This document shows positions 41,729-49,774 of a stretch of 64,000 bases of DNA, in pieces. Position numbers and translations under genes: made by a program. The notes beneath the pieces are model-generated. The model was given only the letters and a program-made list of their open reading frames with translations, was not told where the DNA came from and ran no database searches. The stretch is from Pseudomonadota bacterium (GTDB lineage Bacteria > Pseudomonadota > Alphaproteobacteria > Rhizobiales > Rhizobiaceae). Within the stretch, counting starts at the first letter, position 1, and every line of letters begins with the position of its first letter. The stretch covers positions 124,001 to 188,000 of the forward strand of contig JAEWLS010000038.1 in the NCBI GenBank assembly GCA_023457435.1, in the 5' to 3' direction.

Positions 41729-42226
41729 GTGACGCCGGGCGAAGATCGTCGCTTCAGCCAGACCGGTTGGCCGCGGCTTCGCGGCAGGCTGTTCCACCTC
41801 TATTTCCTGCTTCGCCGGCCGATGACCCTCGGCGTCCGCGGGTGCGTATATGACGAGACCACCCGATCCGTGTTTCTGATCCGGCACACCTACGTTCCCG
41901 GCTGGCAGCTTCCCGGTGGCGGTGTCGAGCGGGGAGAGACCGTCGTGCAGTCGCTGGTGCGCGAGCTGGTAGAGGAGGGGAACGTCGAACTTACGGGCGA
42001 GCCGAAGCTCATATCAATCCACTACAACCGCGGTGCCAGCGCCCGCGATCATGTTGCGTTGTACCTGATCACCAGCTTCCGACAGACTGCCGAGAAGCTA
42101 CCCGACCGGGAGATTGCGGAGGCGGGCTTCTTCCAACTCGATGCTCTGCCGGAGACTACGACACCCGCCACACGCCGTCGCCTCGCCGAAATCTTCGACC
42201 GGATCGATCCATCACCATATTGGTAA
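41729..42226 (+). CDS. NUDIX hydrolase
   Basis: This is a 165-residue protein. The Nudix segment runs through GGGVERGETVVQSLVRELVE followed by EGNVELTGEP. Compared with GX5EX7REUXEEXGU, the residue between EE and G is missing, so the last Gly is one place early; the metal-binding Glu residues are kept. The front part (QTGWPRLRGRLFHLYFLLRR) suits nucleoside-diphosphate-sugar type hydrolases. GTG 41729 is used; ATG 41822 would leave only the core. A strong AAAGGCGG site supports the GTG. Confidence 0.85.
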   Translation: MTPGEDRRFSQTGWPRLRGRLFHLYFLLRRPMTLGVRGCVYDETTRSVFLIRHTYVPGWQLPGGGVERGETVVQSLVRELVEEGNVELTGEPKLISIHYNRGASARDHVALYLITSFRQTAEKLPDREIAEAGFFQLDALPETTTPATRRRLAEIFDRIDPSPYW

Positions 42227-42308
42227 CTCGATGTTACCGCCGTTTAAGGTTCGTGCCCCATCCTGGCCACAAACCGCGTCGAGTCTCTTCACCCGAGGAG
42301 GTAGCGCC

Positions 42309-42497
42309 ATGGAACGGATACCGAGAGTCACCAACTACAGGCGATCGTCGCCCACGCTTTGGACACCTTGGGGACCGGTGCCAATCGACAATGCGAGGCC
42401 GACCGAGAAGCTGACATCGCTGCGGCAGCGCGAGTTGTCTGCTCGACATCGGAACGCCTCGTCGAACCGTAAGCCGGAAGTCAGGTCCGCGAACTAG
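42309..42497 (+). CDS. small basic hypothetical protein
   Basis: This is a 62-residue open frame starting MERIPRVTNYRRSSPTLWTP, with AGGAGG eight bases before ATG, one of the clearest ribosome-binding sites in the window. It is Arg- and Ser-rich with two Trp and no membrane helix. It overlaps the end of the GST gene on the other strand by 17 bases. I recognise no family; the good start signal is the main support. Confidence 0.45.
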   Translation: MERIPRVTNYRRSSPTLWTPWGPVPIDNARPTEKLTSLRQRELSARHRNASSNRKPEVRSAN

Positions 42498-43476
42498 TCG
42501 GAAGGCGGCCGCGATCATGGGGCCGCGCGAAGTCCAGTTCTGGTCCTAACGGCACGATCCGCGTCGGATTGATCATATCGTGGCTGCCGTAGTAGTGCCG
42601 CTTGATGTGATCCGTGTTGACCGTGTCCGACACGCCGGGCACCTGGAAAAGCTCCCGCAAATAATTCGACAGATTGGGGTAGTCCTCGATGCGTCGGAGA
42701 TTGCACTTGAAGTGCGAATAGTACACCGCGTCGAACCTGATCAGCGTCGTGAATAGCCGCCAGTCGGCTTCGGTGAGCCTATCGCCAGCCAAATACCGCT
42801 GTCCGGCGAGCCGCTCCTCGGCCCAGTCGAGCGTGGCAAAGACGTCTCGAAAGGCCTCCTCGTAGGCATCCTGCTTTGTAGCGAAACCGGCGCGGTAGAC
42901 GCCATTGTTTAGCGTTGCGTAGACGCGTTCGTTGATAGCGTCGATCTCGGCTCGCAGTGCTTGGGGGTAAAAGTCGATGGTTTCGTCGCCCCACTCGTCG
43001 AACGCGGAATTGAGCATGCGGATGATCTCCGCCGACTCGTTGTTGACCACCGTGCGTTCGCGCTTGTCCCAAAGCACCGGAACGGTGACGCGTCCGGTGA
43101 AGGCTGGGTTGGATTTCGTGTAGACCTCGTGCAGAAATGAAAGACCATACAGCGTATCGCCGGTCGCACCGTCCGCCTCGTTGAATGTCCAGCCGTTGTT
43201 GCCCATGAAGTGATGGACAACCGACACCGAGATGACGTCCTCAAGCTTCTTGAGCTTGCGGAAAATCAGGGTGCGGTGAGCCCACGGGCACGCCCAGGCC
43301 ACGTAGAGATGATAGCGTCCTGTCTCGGCCTTGAAACCGCGCCCACCGTCGGGTCCCGGCCTCCCGTCGGGCGTCACCCAGTCGCGAAAACTCGATGCCT
43401 TCCGCTCAAAGGTCCCGCCGGTGCTTTTCGTGTCGTACCACTGATCCTTCCAGACACCGTCGACGAGCAGACCCAT
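42481..43476 (-). CDS. glutathionyl-hydroquinone reductase-like GST (ECM4/YqjG type)
   Basis: This is a 331-residue protein. The N-terminal extension MGLLVDGVWKDQWYDTKSTG is followed by a thioredoxin-like fold with the catalytic Cys in YHLYVAWACPWAHRTLIFRK near 54-73 (CPWAHR motif). WTFNEADGATGDTLYGLSFL, VPVLWDKRERTVVNNESAEI and the C-terminal helical domain with YLAGDRLTEADWRLFTTLIR follow. These are diagnostic of Xi-class GSTs, which reduce glutathionyl-quinones. The end keeps the RIVPLGPELDF motif. The open frame extends 138 codons further upstream but is non-coding there. Confidence 0.93.
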   Translation of the reverse strand: MGLLVDGVWKDQWYDTKSTGGTFERKASSFRDWVTPDGRPGPDGGRGFKAETGRYHLYVAWACPWAHRTLIFRKLKKLEDVISVSVVHHFMGNNGWTFNEADGATGDTLYGLSFLHEVYTKSNPAFTGRVTVPVLWDKRERTVVNNESAEIIRMLNSAFDEWGDETIDFYPQALRAEIDAINERVYATLNNGVYRAGFATKQDAYEEAFRDVFATLDWAEERLAGQRYLAGDRLTEADWRLFTTLIRFDAVYYSHFKCNLRRIEDYPNLSNYLRELFQVPGVSDTVNTDHIKRHYYGSHDMINPTRIVPLGPELDFARPHDRGRLPTSSRT

Positions 43477-43719
43477 GGCGTTCTCCTTGGTTTGTCTCGA
43501 TCTAGTGGCGCGGTCGCTGCCAGCAAAGTGTGAAGGCCTGAACGGTCCGTCACCGCTACAGTTGCAGGGCTTCGGCAACGGTGATAGGCGTGCCGCACCT
43601 ACCGGGAGGGGTTCCGTGCGGCTACATCGTTTCGAGCGACGACGAATGGGTTCACGCGCCTGAGGCGCGATCCACCGCGGATGTCTGTCCGCGTCCCCAT
43701 TCTCCTTCGGAACGAGACG

Positions 43720-44241
43720 ATGACCAGCGTCCCAGACGTTCTCTACTTGCCGGAACAGCCTGTTCACGACATTGAAATCGAGGACATCAACGCCGAGGCT
43801 TTCGGGCCAGGGCGTTTTGCTCGAGCAGCTTACAAGATCCGTGAGGGCGGACCCCATGACCGGGCTTTGTCGTTTGTCGCTCTGCGGCACGGCAATGTCG
43901 TCGCGACTTGCCGCATGACGCCGATCGCGGCTGGGGAAGGGCGCGCGCTGCTACTTGGTCCGCTCGCGGTCCGTCCCGCTCATAAGGACCTTGGCATTGG
44001 ACGCCGCCTCGTTGTGCTGTCACTTGAGGAGGCGCGCAAGGCGGGTGCCGGGGCGGTCATCCTCGTCGGCGACGAGCCCTACTATGGCCCACTAGGTTTC
44101 AGGCACATTCCAAACGGGCAGATGATCATGCCCCGCCCGGTCGATCCGAGGCGCTTCCTGGTGCATGAGATCGTGCCGGGAACGCTCGCTGCTTTGCGCG
44201 GGGCCGTGACACACGCCGACGTGGCAGCATATGCGCGCTAG
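43720..44241 (+). CDS. GNAT-family N-acetyltransferase
   Basis: This 173-residue protein has the acetyl-CoA-binding motif A in LGPLAVRPAHKDLGIGRRLV (RPxHKxxGIGRRL) near 88-107, followed by AVILVGDEPYYGPLGFRHIP, the YYxxLGF element. The start region has DIEIEDINAEAFGPGRFARA. Such YhbS-type GNATs acetylate an unknown amine. I chose ATG 43720; ATG 43681 is a second option. It ends four bases into the GMC gene on the opposite strand. Confidence 0.85.
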   Translation: MTSVPDVLYLPEQPVHDIEIEDINAEAFGPGRFARAAYKIREGGPHDRALSFVALRHGNVVATCRMTPIAAGEGRALLLGPLAVRPAHKDLGIGRRLVVLSLEEARKAGAGAVILVGDEPYYGPLGFRHIPNGQMIMPRPVDPRRFLVHEIVPGTLAALRGAVTHADVAAYAR

Positions 44242-45854
44242 GTCAGATCCTCGAGCACCATTTGTGCGCCTTTCCATCCGGTGACGACCGACGCGGCATT
44301 GGTGTTTCCGGAGATCACCGCCGGAAACACTGAGGCGTCGATGACGCGCAGCCCGTCGATCCCATGAACCCGCAACCGCGGGTCGACGACTGCGTCGCGC
44401 GTGTTAGGACCCATGCGGCACGTCGAGACCGGGTGATAGACCGTGCCGGAACGGCGGCGGAAGTCATCGACAAGATCGTCGTCTCCCGCCGCGGATGGCC
44501 CCGGCAAGACTTCCTCCTCGATGACTTCCGCCATTGCTGGCTGTGCGGCGATCGTGCGCAGGAACTTCACCGCACAAAGCATCTCTTCGACGTCGTGATC
44601 GGTAGAAAACGCGTTGGGGATTATGCGGGGATGCGCGTCGGGGTTCGAAGACTGGATATGGATCGACCCGCGGCTCGTCGGGCGGCAGTTCGATAAGCCG
44701 ATCGAAAAGCCGGGCCATGGATCGGGGGACAGGATAGGGCGCTCCCCGGACTTCGGAATCACGGTCGAAAAGGCCTGGAAGTAGAGTTGCATGTTCGGCC
44801 GCAGCTGGTTTTTGTCCGTACGAAAGAAGCCGCCGCCCTGGTTCATGCTCATCGACAGCGGGCCGGAGCGGAGCAGCAGATATTGAGCCCCGACCATCGT
44901 CTTGCCCCACCATGGCCGGAGTACCTGGTTGAGCGTCCTGGTCTTAGCCTTCCACGTGTAGTTGATGCCCTGGTGATCCTGCAGGTGTGCGCCGACGTTG
45001 GGGTTTGCTTGACGCAAGGAAACCCCTGCATTCGCAAGCACTTCGGGGTCACCGATCCCTGACAGCTCCAGCAGTTGCGGCGTGCCGACGGAGCCGGCGG
45101 AAACGATCACCGAGCCCCGCGCCTTGGCACAAAATATCTGGTTCCCGCGGCGGTACTCCACGCCAATCGCGCGATTGCCTTCGAAAAGGATGCGGGTCGC
45201 GTGTGCGCCGGTAACAGTCTCGAGGTTTCGGCGGCGCATTGCCGGGCGCAAGAAGGCTCGCGCTGCGGACATACGGCGGCCGCCCTTGGCCGTGATCTGG
45301 TAGACCCCGACGCCTTCCTGGCTCGCGCCGTTGAAGTCGGGATTGAGCGGAAGACCCGCTTGCTGCGCTGCCGCGAGGTAACGGCGCGTCAGCGGGTGGA
45401 CGAAGCGGTCCATCGCTGCGACCCGAATGGGTCCATTTCGACCGCGCCAGGTGTCCTCGCCCGCTTCGGCATCCTCTACCGCCTTGAACGCCGGCAATAT
45501 GTCGTCGAACCCCCAACCGACGTTTCCCGCCGCTGCCCAGGCATCGTAGTCCTCGCGCTGCCCGCGAATCCAGACCATCGCATTAATCGACGAGGACCCG
45601 CCCAGGACCTTCCCGCGCGGCCAGTGATCGGCGTTGCCGGCGAGCCCGGGGTCCGGGTCTGCGCGGAAATTCCAGTTCACGGCCGGGTCGTAAAACGTCT
45701 TACCGTAGCCAAGCGGCATCTGGACGTAGAAGCGCATGTCGCTGCCGCCCGCTTCGAGCAGCAGCACAGTATGGCGACCGCTGGCCGTCAGACGCTCGGC
45801 GACGACGCATCCGGCGGAGCCCGCGCCAACGATGACGAAATCGAATTCCTGCAT
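44238..45854 (-). CDS. GMC-family FAD oxidoreductase (choline dehydrogenase-like)
   Basis: This is a 538-residue flavoenzyme. The FAD motif VIVGAGSAGCVVAERLTASG lies at 7-26, GMC signature 1 in HWPRGKVLGGSSSINAMVWI near 76-95, signature 2 in GSVGTPQLLELSGIGDPEVL and the active-site His near SGTVYHPVSTCRMG. The C-terminal IDASVFPAVISGNTNAASVV is typical. These enzymes oxidise primary alcohols such as choline. No BetB aldehyde dehydrogenase or BetI is adjacent, so I do not name it betA, even though a choline transporter lies elsewhere in the window. AGGACC precedes ATG. Confidence 0.92.
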   Translation of the reverse strand: MQEFDFVIVGAGSAGCVVAERLTASGRHTVLLLEAGGSDMRFYVQMPLGYGKTFYDPAVNWNFRADPDPGLAGNADHWPRGKVLGGSSSINAMVWIRGQREDYDAWAAAGNVGWGFDDILPAFKAVEDAEAGEDTWRGRNGPIRVAAMDRFVHPLTRRYLAAAQQAGLPLNPDFNGASQEGVGVYQITAKGGRRMSAARAFLRPAMRRRNLETVTGAHATRILFEGNRAIGVEYRRGNQIFCAKARGSVIVSAGSVGTPQLLELSGIGDPEVLANAGVSLRQANPNVGAHLQDHQGINYTWKAKTRTLNQVLRPWWGKTMVGAQYLLLRSGPLSMSMNQGGGFFRTDKNQLRPNMQLYFQAFSTVIPKSGERPILSPDPWPGFSIGLSNCRPTSRGSIHIQSSNPDAHPRIIPNAFSTDHDVEEMLCAVKFLRTIAAQPAMAEVIEEEVLPGPSAAGDDDLVDDFRRRSGTVYHPVSTCRMGPNTRDAVVDPRLRVHGIDGLRVIDASVFPAVISGNTNAASVVTGWKGAQMVLEDLT

Positions 45855-45973
45855 GGAAGGTCCTGGATGATTTCGCGATCATATTCGCTCGCCATGGAAC
45901 ATCGCCACCAAGCCGCCGCCGCCGCCTTGTGAAAATTGCGACGGGCGGCTAGCCACGGCAGTGGAGGTGACCG

Positions 45974-46360
45974 ATGGCTGACGACAGCAATCCGCAAGGC
46001 GATCTGGTGCTGCGAACGCTGGCCATGCCGGCGGACGCGAACGCGGCGGGCGACATCTTCGGCGGCTGGGTGATGGCGCAGATGGATCTAGCCTGCGGCA
46101 TCAAGGCGGCCGAGCGCGCGAAGGGACGTGTGGTCACCGCTGCGGTCCGGGAGATGGCGTTCGCCAAGCCAATGAAGGTCGGCGACACGCTATCGATCTA
46201 TATCGCCATCGAACGGGTAGGCCGCACTTCAATGACCCTTCACGTCGAGGCATGGGCGCAACGCTACCTGACCGACGTCAAGGAGCGCGTCACCCACGCT
46301 GAGTTCATCATGGTTGCCCTGGACAAGGACGGCCACCCAACCCCGGTGCCGGCGGAATAG
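45974..46360 (+). CDS. acyl-CoA thioesterase, YciA-like hotdog fold
   Basis: This is a 128-residue protein. QGDLVLRTLAMPADANAAGD, then IFGGWVMAQMDLACGIKAAE with the catalytic Asp on the long helix, and VTHAEFIMVALDKDGHPTPV near the end. The NxxGDIFGGWVMxxMD motif defines YciA/ACOT-type hotdog thioesterases that hydrolyse acyl-CoA. A strong GGAGGTG site lies six bases before ATG. It faces away from the GMC gene across 119 bases. Confidence 0.93.
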   Translation: MADDSNPQGDLVLRTLAMPADANAAGDIFGGWVMAQMDLACGIKAAERAKGRVVTAAVREMAFAKPMKVGDTLSIYIAIERVGRTSMTLHVEAWAQRYLTDVKERVTHAEFIMVALDKDGHPTPVPAE

Positions 46361-46361
46361 C

Positions 46362-46745
46362 CTATTCGGCTGCTTCCGCCTCGACATCGCCATCAAAGCG
46401 TCGACGGGCAGCGTCGATGCGGTCGATATTTGCCCGCGCCCACGCACCGAGCGAGCGGACAGGGACCAGCAGTTCGCGACCAAGATCCGTCAGCTCGTAG
46501 TCAACGCGCGGCGGAATCGTCGGGAAAACCGTGCGTGTCACCATCCCGTCGCGCTCGAGCTGGCGTAGCGTCGTCGTCAGCATTTTTTGAGAGATCCCGC
46601 CAATCATCCGCCGAAGCTCGTTGAAGCGGGTTGGGCCACGACCCAAAATCTCAACCACGAGCACCGACCACTTGTCGCCGATGCGCGACAGAACCTCGGA
46701 CACGGCGCGGCAATCGCCCTGATGCGGTGTGAACGGCGGATTCAT
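46362..46745 (-). CDS. HxlR-family transcriptional regulator
   Basis: This 127-residue winged-helix protein has CRAVSEVLSRIGDKWSVLVV at 11-30 (Cys11 conserved), then RFNELRRMIGGISQKMLTTT and LRQLERDGMVTRTVFPTIPP near 55-75, and VDYELTDLGRELL. In the family a reactive N-terminal Cys senses quinones or aldehydes, as in YodB or QorR. It diverges from an FMN reductase gene, and an inverted repeat (46842-46858) sits between them, as expected for an HxlR repressor controlling an adjacent oxidoreductase. Confidence 0.92.
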   Translation of the reverse strand: MNPPFTPHQGDCRAVSEVLSRIGDKWSVLVVEILGRGPTRFNELRRMIGGISQKMLTTTLRQLERDGMVTRTVFPTIPPRVDYELTDLGRELLVPVRSLGAWARANIDRIDAARRRFDGDVEAEAAE

Positions 46746-46841
46746 TGAGTTTCCTTGGCGTTACCGGGGTGTAGTCCGGGTTACTCAGTGTCAACGAAGT
46801 GCCTTCTTGTGCACTGCAGCGTTGGTTTCATATGTAGCGTC

Positions 46842-46858
46842 GGTATCTAACGGATACC
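46842..46858. promoter_or_regulatory. inverted repeat, probable HxlR operator
   Basis: GGTATC-TAACG-GATACC is a perfect six-base inverted repeat with a five-base spacer, 24 bases before the FMN reductase start and 97 bases from the HxlR start. Its size suits a dimeric winged-helix regulator. Confidence 0.55.
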
Positions 46859-46881
46859 AGATCAGCATAAGGATTTCCAAC

Positions 46882-47478
46882 ATGGCCAAGCCAAAGATCG
46901 CCATCATCATCGGCTCCACGCGGCAGGGCCGCTTCGGCGATAAGCCTGCGAACTGGATCTATGAACTGGGCAAGCAGCGTACCGACCTGGATTTCGAAGT
47001 CGTCGACCTGCGCGATTATCCGATGCCCTTTTTCGACGAACCGGCGTCGCCTCTCTGGGTGCCCTCGAAGAACGAGGTTGCACAGAAATGGCAGAAGAAG
47101 CTCGACGAGTTCGACGGCTACATCTTCACTGCGGCAGAGTACAATCGCGGACCGACCGGCGTGCTGACCAACGCCTTCGACTACGCCTATCCCAGCTGGA
47201 ACAGGAAGCCGGCCGCATTCGTCGGCTACGGTGGCGTCGGCGGTGCGCGTGCGATCGAGCAGCTACGCCTGCAGGCAATCGAGCTTCAGATGGTGCCGAT
47301 CCGCGTCGGCGTGCACATCTTCTGGCAGGTGATGCAGGAGACTCTCGCGGGCAAGAACCTGAAGGAATTCGACTTCCTCCAGGCCAACGCCAAGGACATG
47401 CTCGATCAGCTAGCCTGGTACGCGACCGCGCTGAAGACGGCGCGCGACGCTGACGCCAAGACGGCCGAGGCTGCGTAG
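46882..47478 (+). CDS. NAD(P)H-dependent FMN reductase / quinone-azo reductase
   Basis: This 198-residue flavodoxin-fold protein has the phosphate-binding motif KIAIIIGSTRQGRFGDKPAN at 5-24, VVDLRDYPMPFFDEP, and the FMN loop FTAAEYNRGPTGVLTNAFDY followed by PAAFVGYGGVGGARAIEQL. This is the NADPH-dependent FMN reductase family (azoreductase, quinone reductase). The regulator gene on the other side and the operator suggest induction by electrophiles. It ends just before a strong bidirectional terminator. Confidence 0.92.
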   Translation: MAKPKIAIIIGSTRQGRFGDKPANWIYELGKQRTDLDFEVVDLRDYPMPFFDEPASPLWVPSKNEVAQKWQKKLDEFDGYIFTAAEYNRGPTGVLTNAFDYAYPSWNRKPAAFVGYGGVGGARAIEQLRLQAIELQMVPIRVGVHIFWQVMQETLAGKNLKEFDFLQANAKDMLDQLAWYATALKTARDADAKTAEAA

Positions 47479-47500
47479 TCTGTAAATCCTCCCAAGGAGG

Positions 47501-47525
47501 AAAGGGCGGCCTTGGGCCGCCCTTT
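47501..47525. terminator. bidirectional terminator between the FMN reductase and CNNM genes
   Basis: AAAGGGCGGCC (47501-47511) and GGCCGCCCTTT (47515-47525) form a perfect 11-base-pair stem with a TTG loop. Both converging genes end within 25 bases, and each strand has T residues at the end of its stem. Confidence 0.85.
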
Positions 47526-47534
47526 CTCGTTTCC

Positions 47535-48845
47535 TCAGGTAACCCGCTCGCGCCTGGTGTGGTTCAGCTTGTGGGCAATGATCTTGTCGATGCGCCGGCC
47601 GTCGAGGTCGACGACCTCGAAGCGCCATCCATGCGCGTCCACCGTCTCACCGGTCTCCGGCAGGTGGTGCAGCTTGGACAAGACGAAACCAGCGACCGTC
47701 TCATAATCGCGCTTGGCTGGGAGCCGGATGCCTAGCAGTTCGCCCATCTCGTCGGCCTGCATGTAGCCGGCGATCAGCCATGACCCGTCCTCGCGCTCGA
47801 CTGCAGCAGGACCATCACCTTCTTCTATGTCCGCGCGGAAGACGCCGGTGATCGTTTCCAGAATGTCGGCGGGGGTCACCACGCCTTCGAATACGCCATA
47901 CTCGTCGTGCACGAGGGCCATCGGCACCTCCGCTTCCTTAAGCGTCGTCAGAATGTCGAGCGCATCGGCATTGTCGTGAACGATCGGCGCCTTGCGGACG
48001 AATTCGCGCGGCTCGAAGGCGCCGCGCGCCAGGAGCGCCGCGAGGAGATCGCGCGTCTGCACGACGCCGATCATCTGATCGATCGAACCTTCGGCAGCCG
48101 GCAGCCGCGAATGGTCCGTTTCGACCAGCGTGCGGCGCATCTCTGCCTTGTCAGCGTTGAGATCGAACCAGTCAACCTCAGTGCGCGGGGTCATGATGGC
48201 GCGAACGGCGCGATCACCGAGCCGCATCACGCCTGCGATCATGCGCCGCTCGTCGCTCTCGATCGTGCCGTGGCTCTCGGCCTCGGCGATGATGGTGCGG
48301 ATCTCCTCGTCCGTGACCTTCTGGCCATCGTCACCAGACTGGCCAAGGATTGCGAGCAACGCCCGGCCAGACATGTCGAGGAGCCAGACGAGTGGCGCGG
48401 CGATACGCGACAGCATCGTCATCGCCGGTGCCACGATTGCGGCGACCCGCTCGGGATTGCGCAGCGCGATCTGCTTGGGCACCAGTTCGCCGACGATCAG
48501 TGAAAAGTAGGTAATCACCGCGACTACCGATCCCACGCCAAGCGGATTTGCGACGTTGGGTGCCACCCCAAGGGAAAGAAGATAGCTGCTCAGCCGCTCG
48601 CCGAGCGTTGCGCCGGAGAACGCGCCGGACAGCACTCCGACGAGGGTGATTCCGATCTGGACCGCGGACAGGAAGCGGCCAGGGTTGTCTTGCAGCGCGA
48701 GCGCGCGCGCAGCCGCACTCGAGCCTTTCTGGGCCATATTCCGAAGGCGGGCTGGCCGCGCCGAGACCACCGCGAGTTCAGACATGGCCAGCAGGCCGTT
48801 GACCACGATAAGGACTGCGACGATCGATATTTCGAGGGCGAGCAT
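47535..48845 (-). CDS. CNNM/CorC-family membrane protein with CBS pair (hemolysin-like)
   Basis: This is a 436-residue protein. The N-terminal DUF21 domain has helices EISIVAVLIVVNGLLAMSEL (1-25), a segment near 65-85 and ITYFSLIVGELVPKQIALRN, followed by NPERVAAIVAPAM. The CBS pair covers about 205-330 (IMTPRTEVDWFDLNADKAEM, VPMALVHDEYGVFEGVVTPA) and the CorC-type C-terminal domain ends VDAHGWRFEVVDLDGRRID. The family includes Mg/Co efflux (CorC) and Na-coupled Mg transport (CNNM). Substrate unknown. The name hemolysin is historical. Confidence 0.92.
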   Translation of the reverse strand: MLALEISIVAVLIVVNGLLAMSELAVVSARPARLRNMAQKGSSAAARALALQDNPGRFLSAVQIGITLVGVLSGAFSGATLGERLSSYLLSLGVAPNVANPLGVGSVVAVITYFSLIVGELVPKQIALRNPERVAAIVAPAMTMLSRIAAPLVWLLDMSGRALLAILGQSGDDGQKVTDEEIRTIIAEAESHGTIESDERRMIAGVMRLGDRAVRAIMTPRTEVDWFDLNADKAEMRRTLVETDHSRLPAAEGSIDQMIGVVQTRDLLAALLARGAFEPREFVRKAPIVHDNADALDILTTLKEAEVPMALVHDEYGVFEGVVTPADILETITGVFRADIEEGDGPAAVEREDGSWLIAGYMQADEMGELLGIRLPAKRDYETVAGFVLSKLHHLPETGETVDAHGWRFEVVDLDGRRIDKIIAHKLNHTRRERVT

Positions 48846-48896
48846 TCGCCCTCATACCGCACGGCACGCATCGTGCGAAGTGCTATTCCCGACCAG

Positions 48897-49676
48897 TCAG
48901 CGGCAGGCCACGTAGCCGTTTCGACGGTTCTTAATGTCGAAATGGAAATGGTCTCGATGGTCGTAGTTGTAGCCGGGGCCAAGGACTGTCGAAAAGTAGT
49001 CGCAGCCGCCGACCCGCACGTTCTTCAGGAGGCTCTTTTCGCGAAATGCGAAGAAACCCGGCTTGCGCACGTCAATGTCGCGGCCGTTCTTCAGCTCGAT
49101 GCGCATGATGTCGAGAGCGTTGCCCTTCGAATGCTCCGACGCCGTGTTCGTTCCCGCGATCCTGCGACAGGAGTAGGAAGAGCCCTGATGAACGGTCTTA
49201 ACGCCGGAGAAAAAACGGGTTCGCGCGGTCGGCGTGAGTTCCTGCTTGGTCCAACTCGCGAAGGCCAGCGTCATCTGGCAGTTCAGGGTCGCTGCGGGCT
49301 TCATGTCGATCCCATTGGGTAAGCCGGTAACCCGGATCGGCCAGTCGATCTGGCAAGTGCCCCCTTCATCTATAGGCTGGATGTCGACAAAGCTGACGCC
49401 CAGCTTCTTCAACTCGCGACGGCACTGGACCTCTTCCGGCGGCATGACTGCGAAGGACGACATCGGCGCGTCCGTACGCGGCCCCTGGGAGAGCATCGGG
49501 TTGGAACGCACGAGTGCGGCGAGCCCGCGTGCCGGCGTGGCGCCAATTGCCGAGGTGCGCTCGCGGCTGACGATGTTGAGGTCGTCGAGCGGATTACCCG
49601 AGCCGCACGAGGCGAGCACGGAGAGCGCAAGAAGCGCGCCGATGACGCGCGCTCGGCTTGTGGTTCGGGTACGCAT
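48897..49676 (-). CDS. extensin-like lipoprotein (LAS-type peptidase-like), paralog 1
   Basis: This is a 259-residue protein. Lipobox ALLALSVLASCGSGNP near 15-30. After a Pro/Ser linker the extensin-like C-terminal domain has RRELKKLGVSFVDIQPIDEG, CQIDWPIRVTGLPNGIDMK and the motif TNTASEHSKGNALDIMRIEL, then DYFSTVLGPGYNYDHRDHFH. The SEHxxGNAxDI and DHxxHFHxDI pair looks like a zinc site of LAS (VanY/MepA) metallopeptidases. ATG 49676 was chosen for the GGGGA site upstream. The paralog lies 98 bases upstream on the same strand. Confidence 0.85.
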   Translation of the reverse strand: MRTRTTSRARVIGALLALSVLASCGSGNPLDDLNIVSRERTSAIGATPARGLAALVRSNPMLSQGPRTDAPMSSFAVMPPEEVQCRRELKKLGVSFVDIQPIDEGGTCQIDWPIRVTGLPNGIDMKPAATLNCQMTLAFASWTKQELTPTARTRFFSGVKTVHQGSSYSCRRIAGTNTASEHSKGNALDIMRIELKNGRDIDVRKPGFFAFREKSLLKNVRVGGCDYFSTVLGPGYNYDHRDHFHFDIKNRRNGYVACR

Positions 49677-49774
49677 GCACAAGTCCCCGGCATGTCCAAG
49701 ACCGGGAATCTAGGCCGAATTCGTAAAGGAAAGTCTGTGGGCGGCGTTCACGCCTGCGGCTGAAATGGGGCCGG

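Noticed and set aside
43477..43890. 138-codon N-terminal extension of the GST
   Set aside because: No similarity to the family, which starts at MGLLVDGVWK; the extension overlaps the GNAT start region.
44238..45854. Naming the GMC oxidoreductase betA because a choline transporter is in the window
   Set aside because: It lies 26 kb from the transporter and has no betB or betI neighbour; GMC enzymes of similar sequence act on many alcohols.
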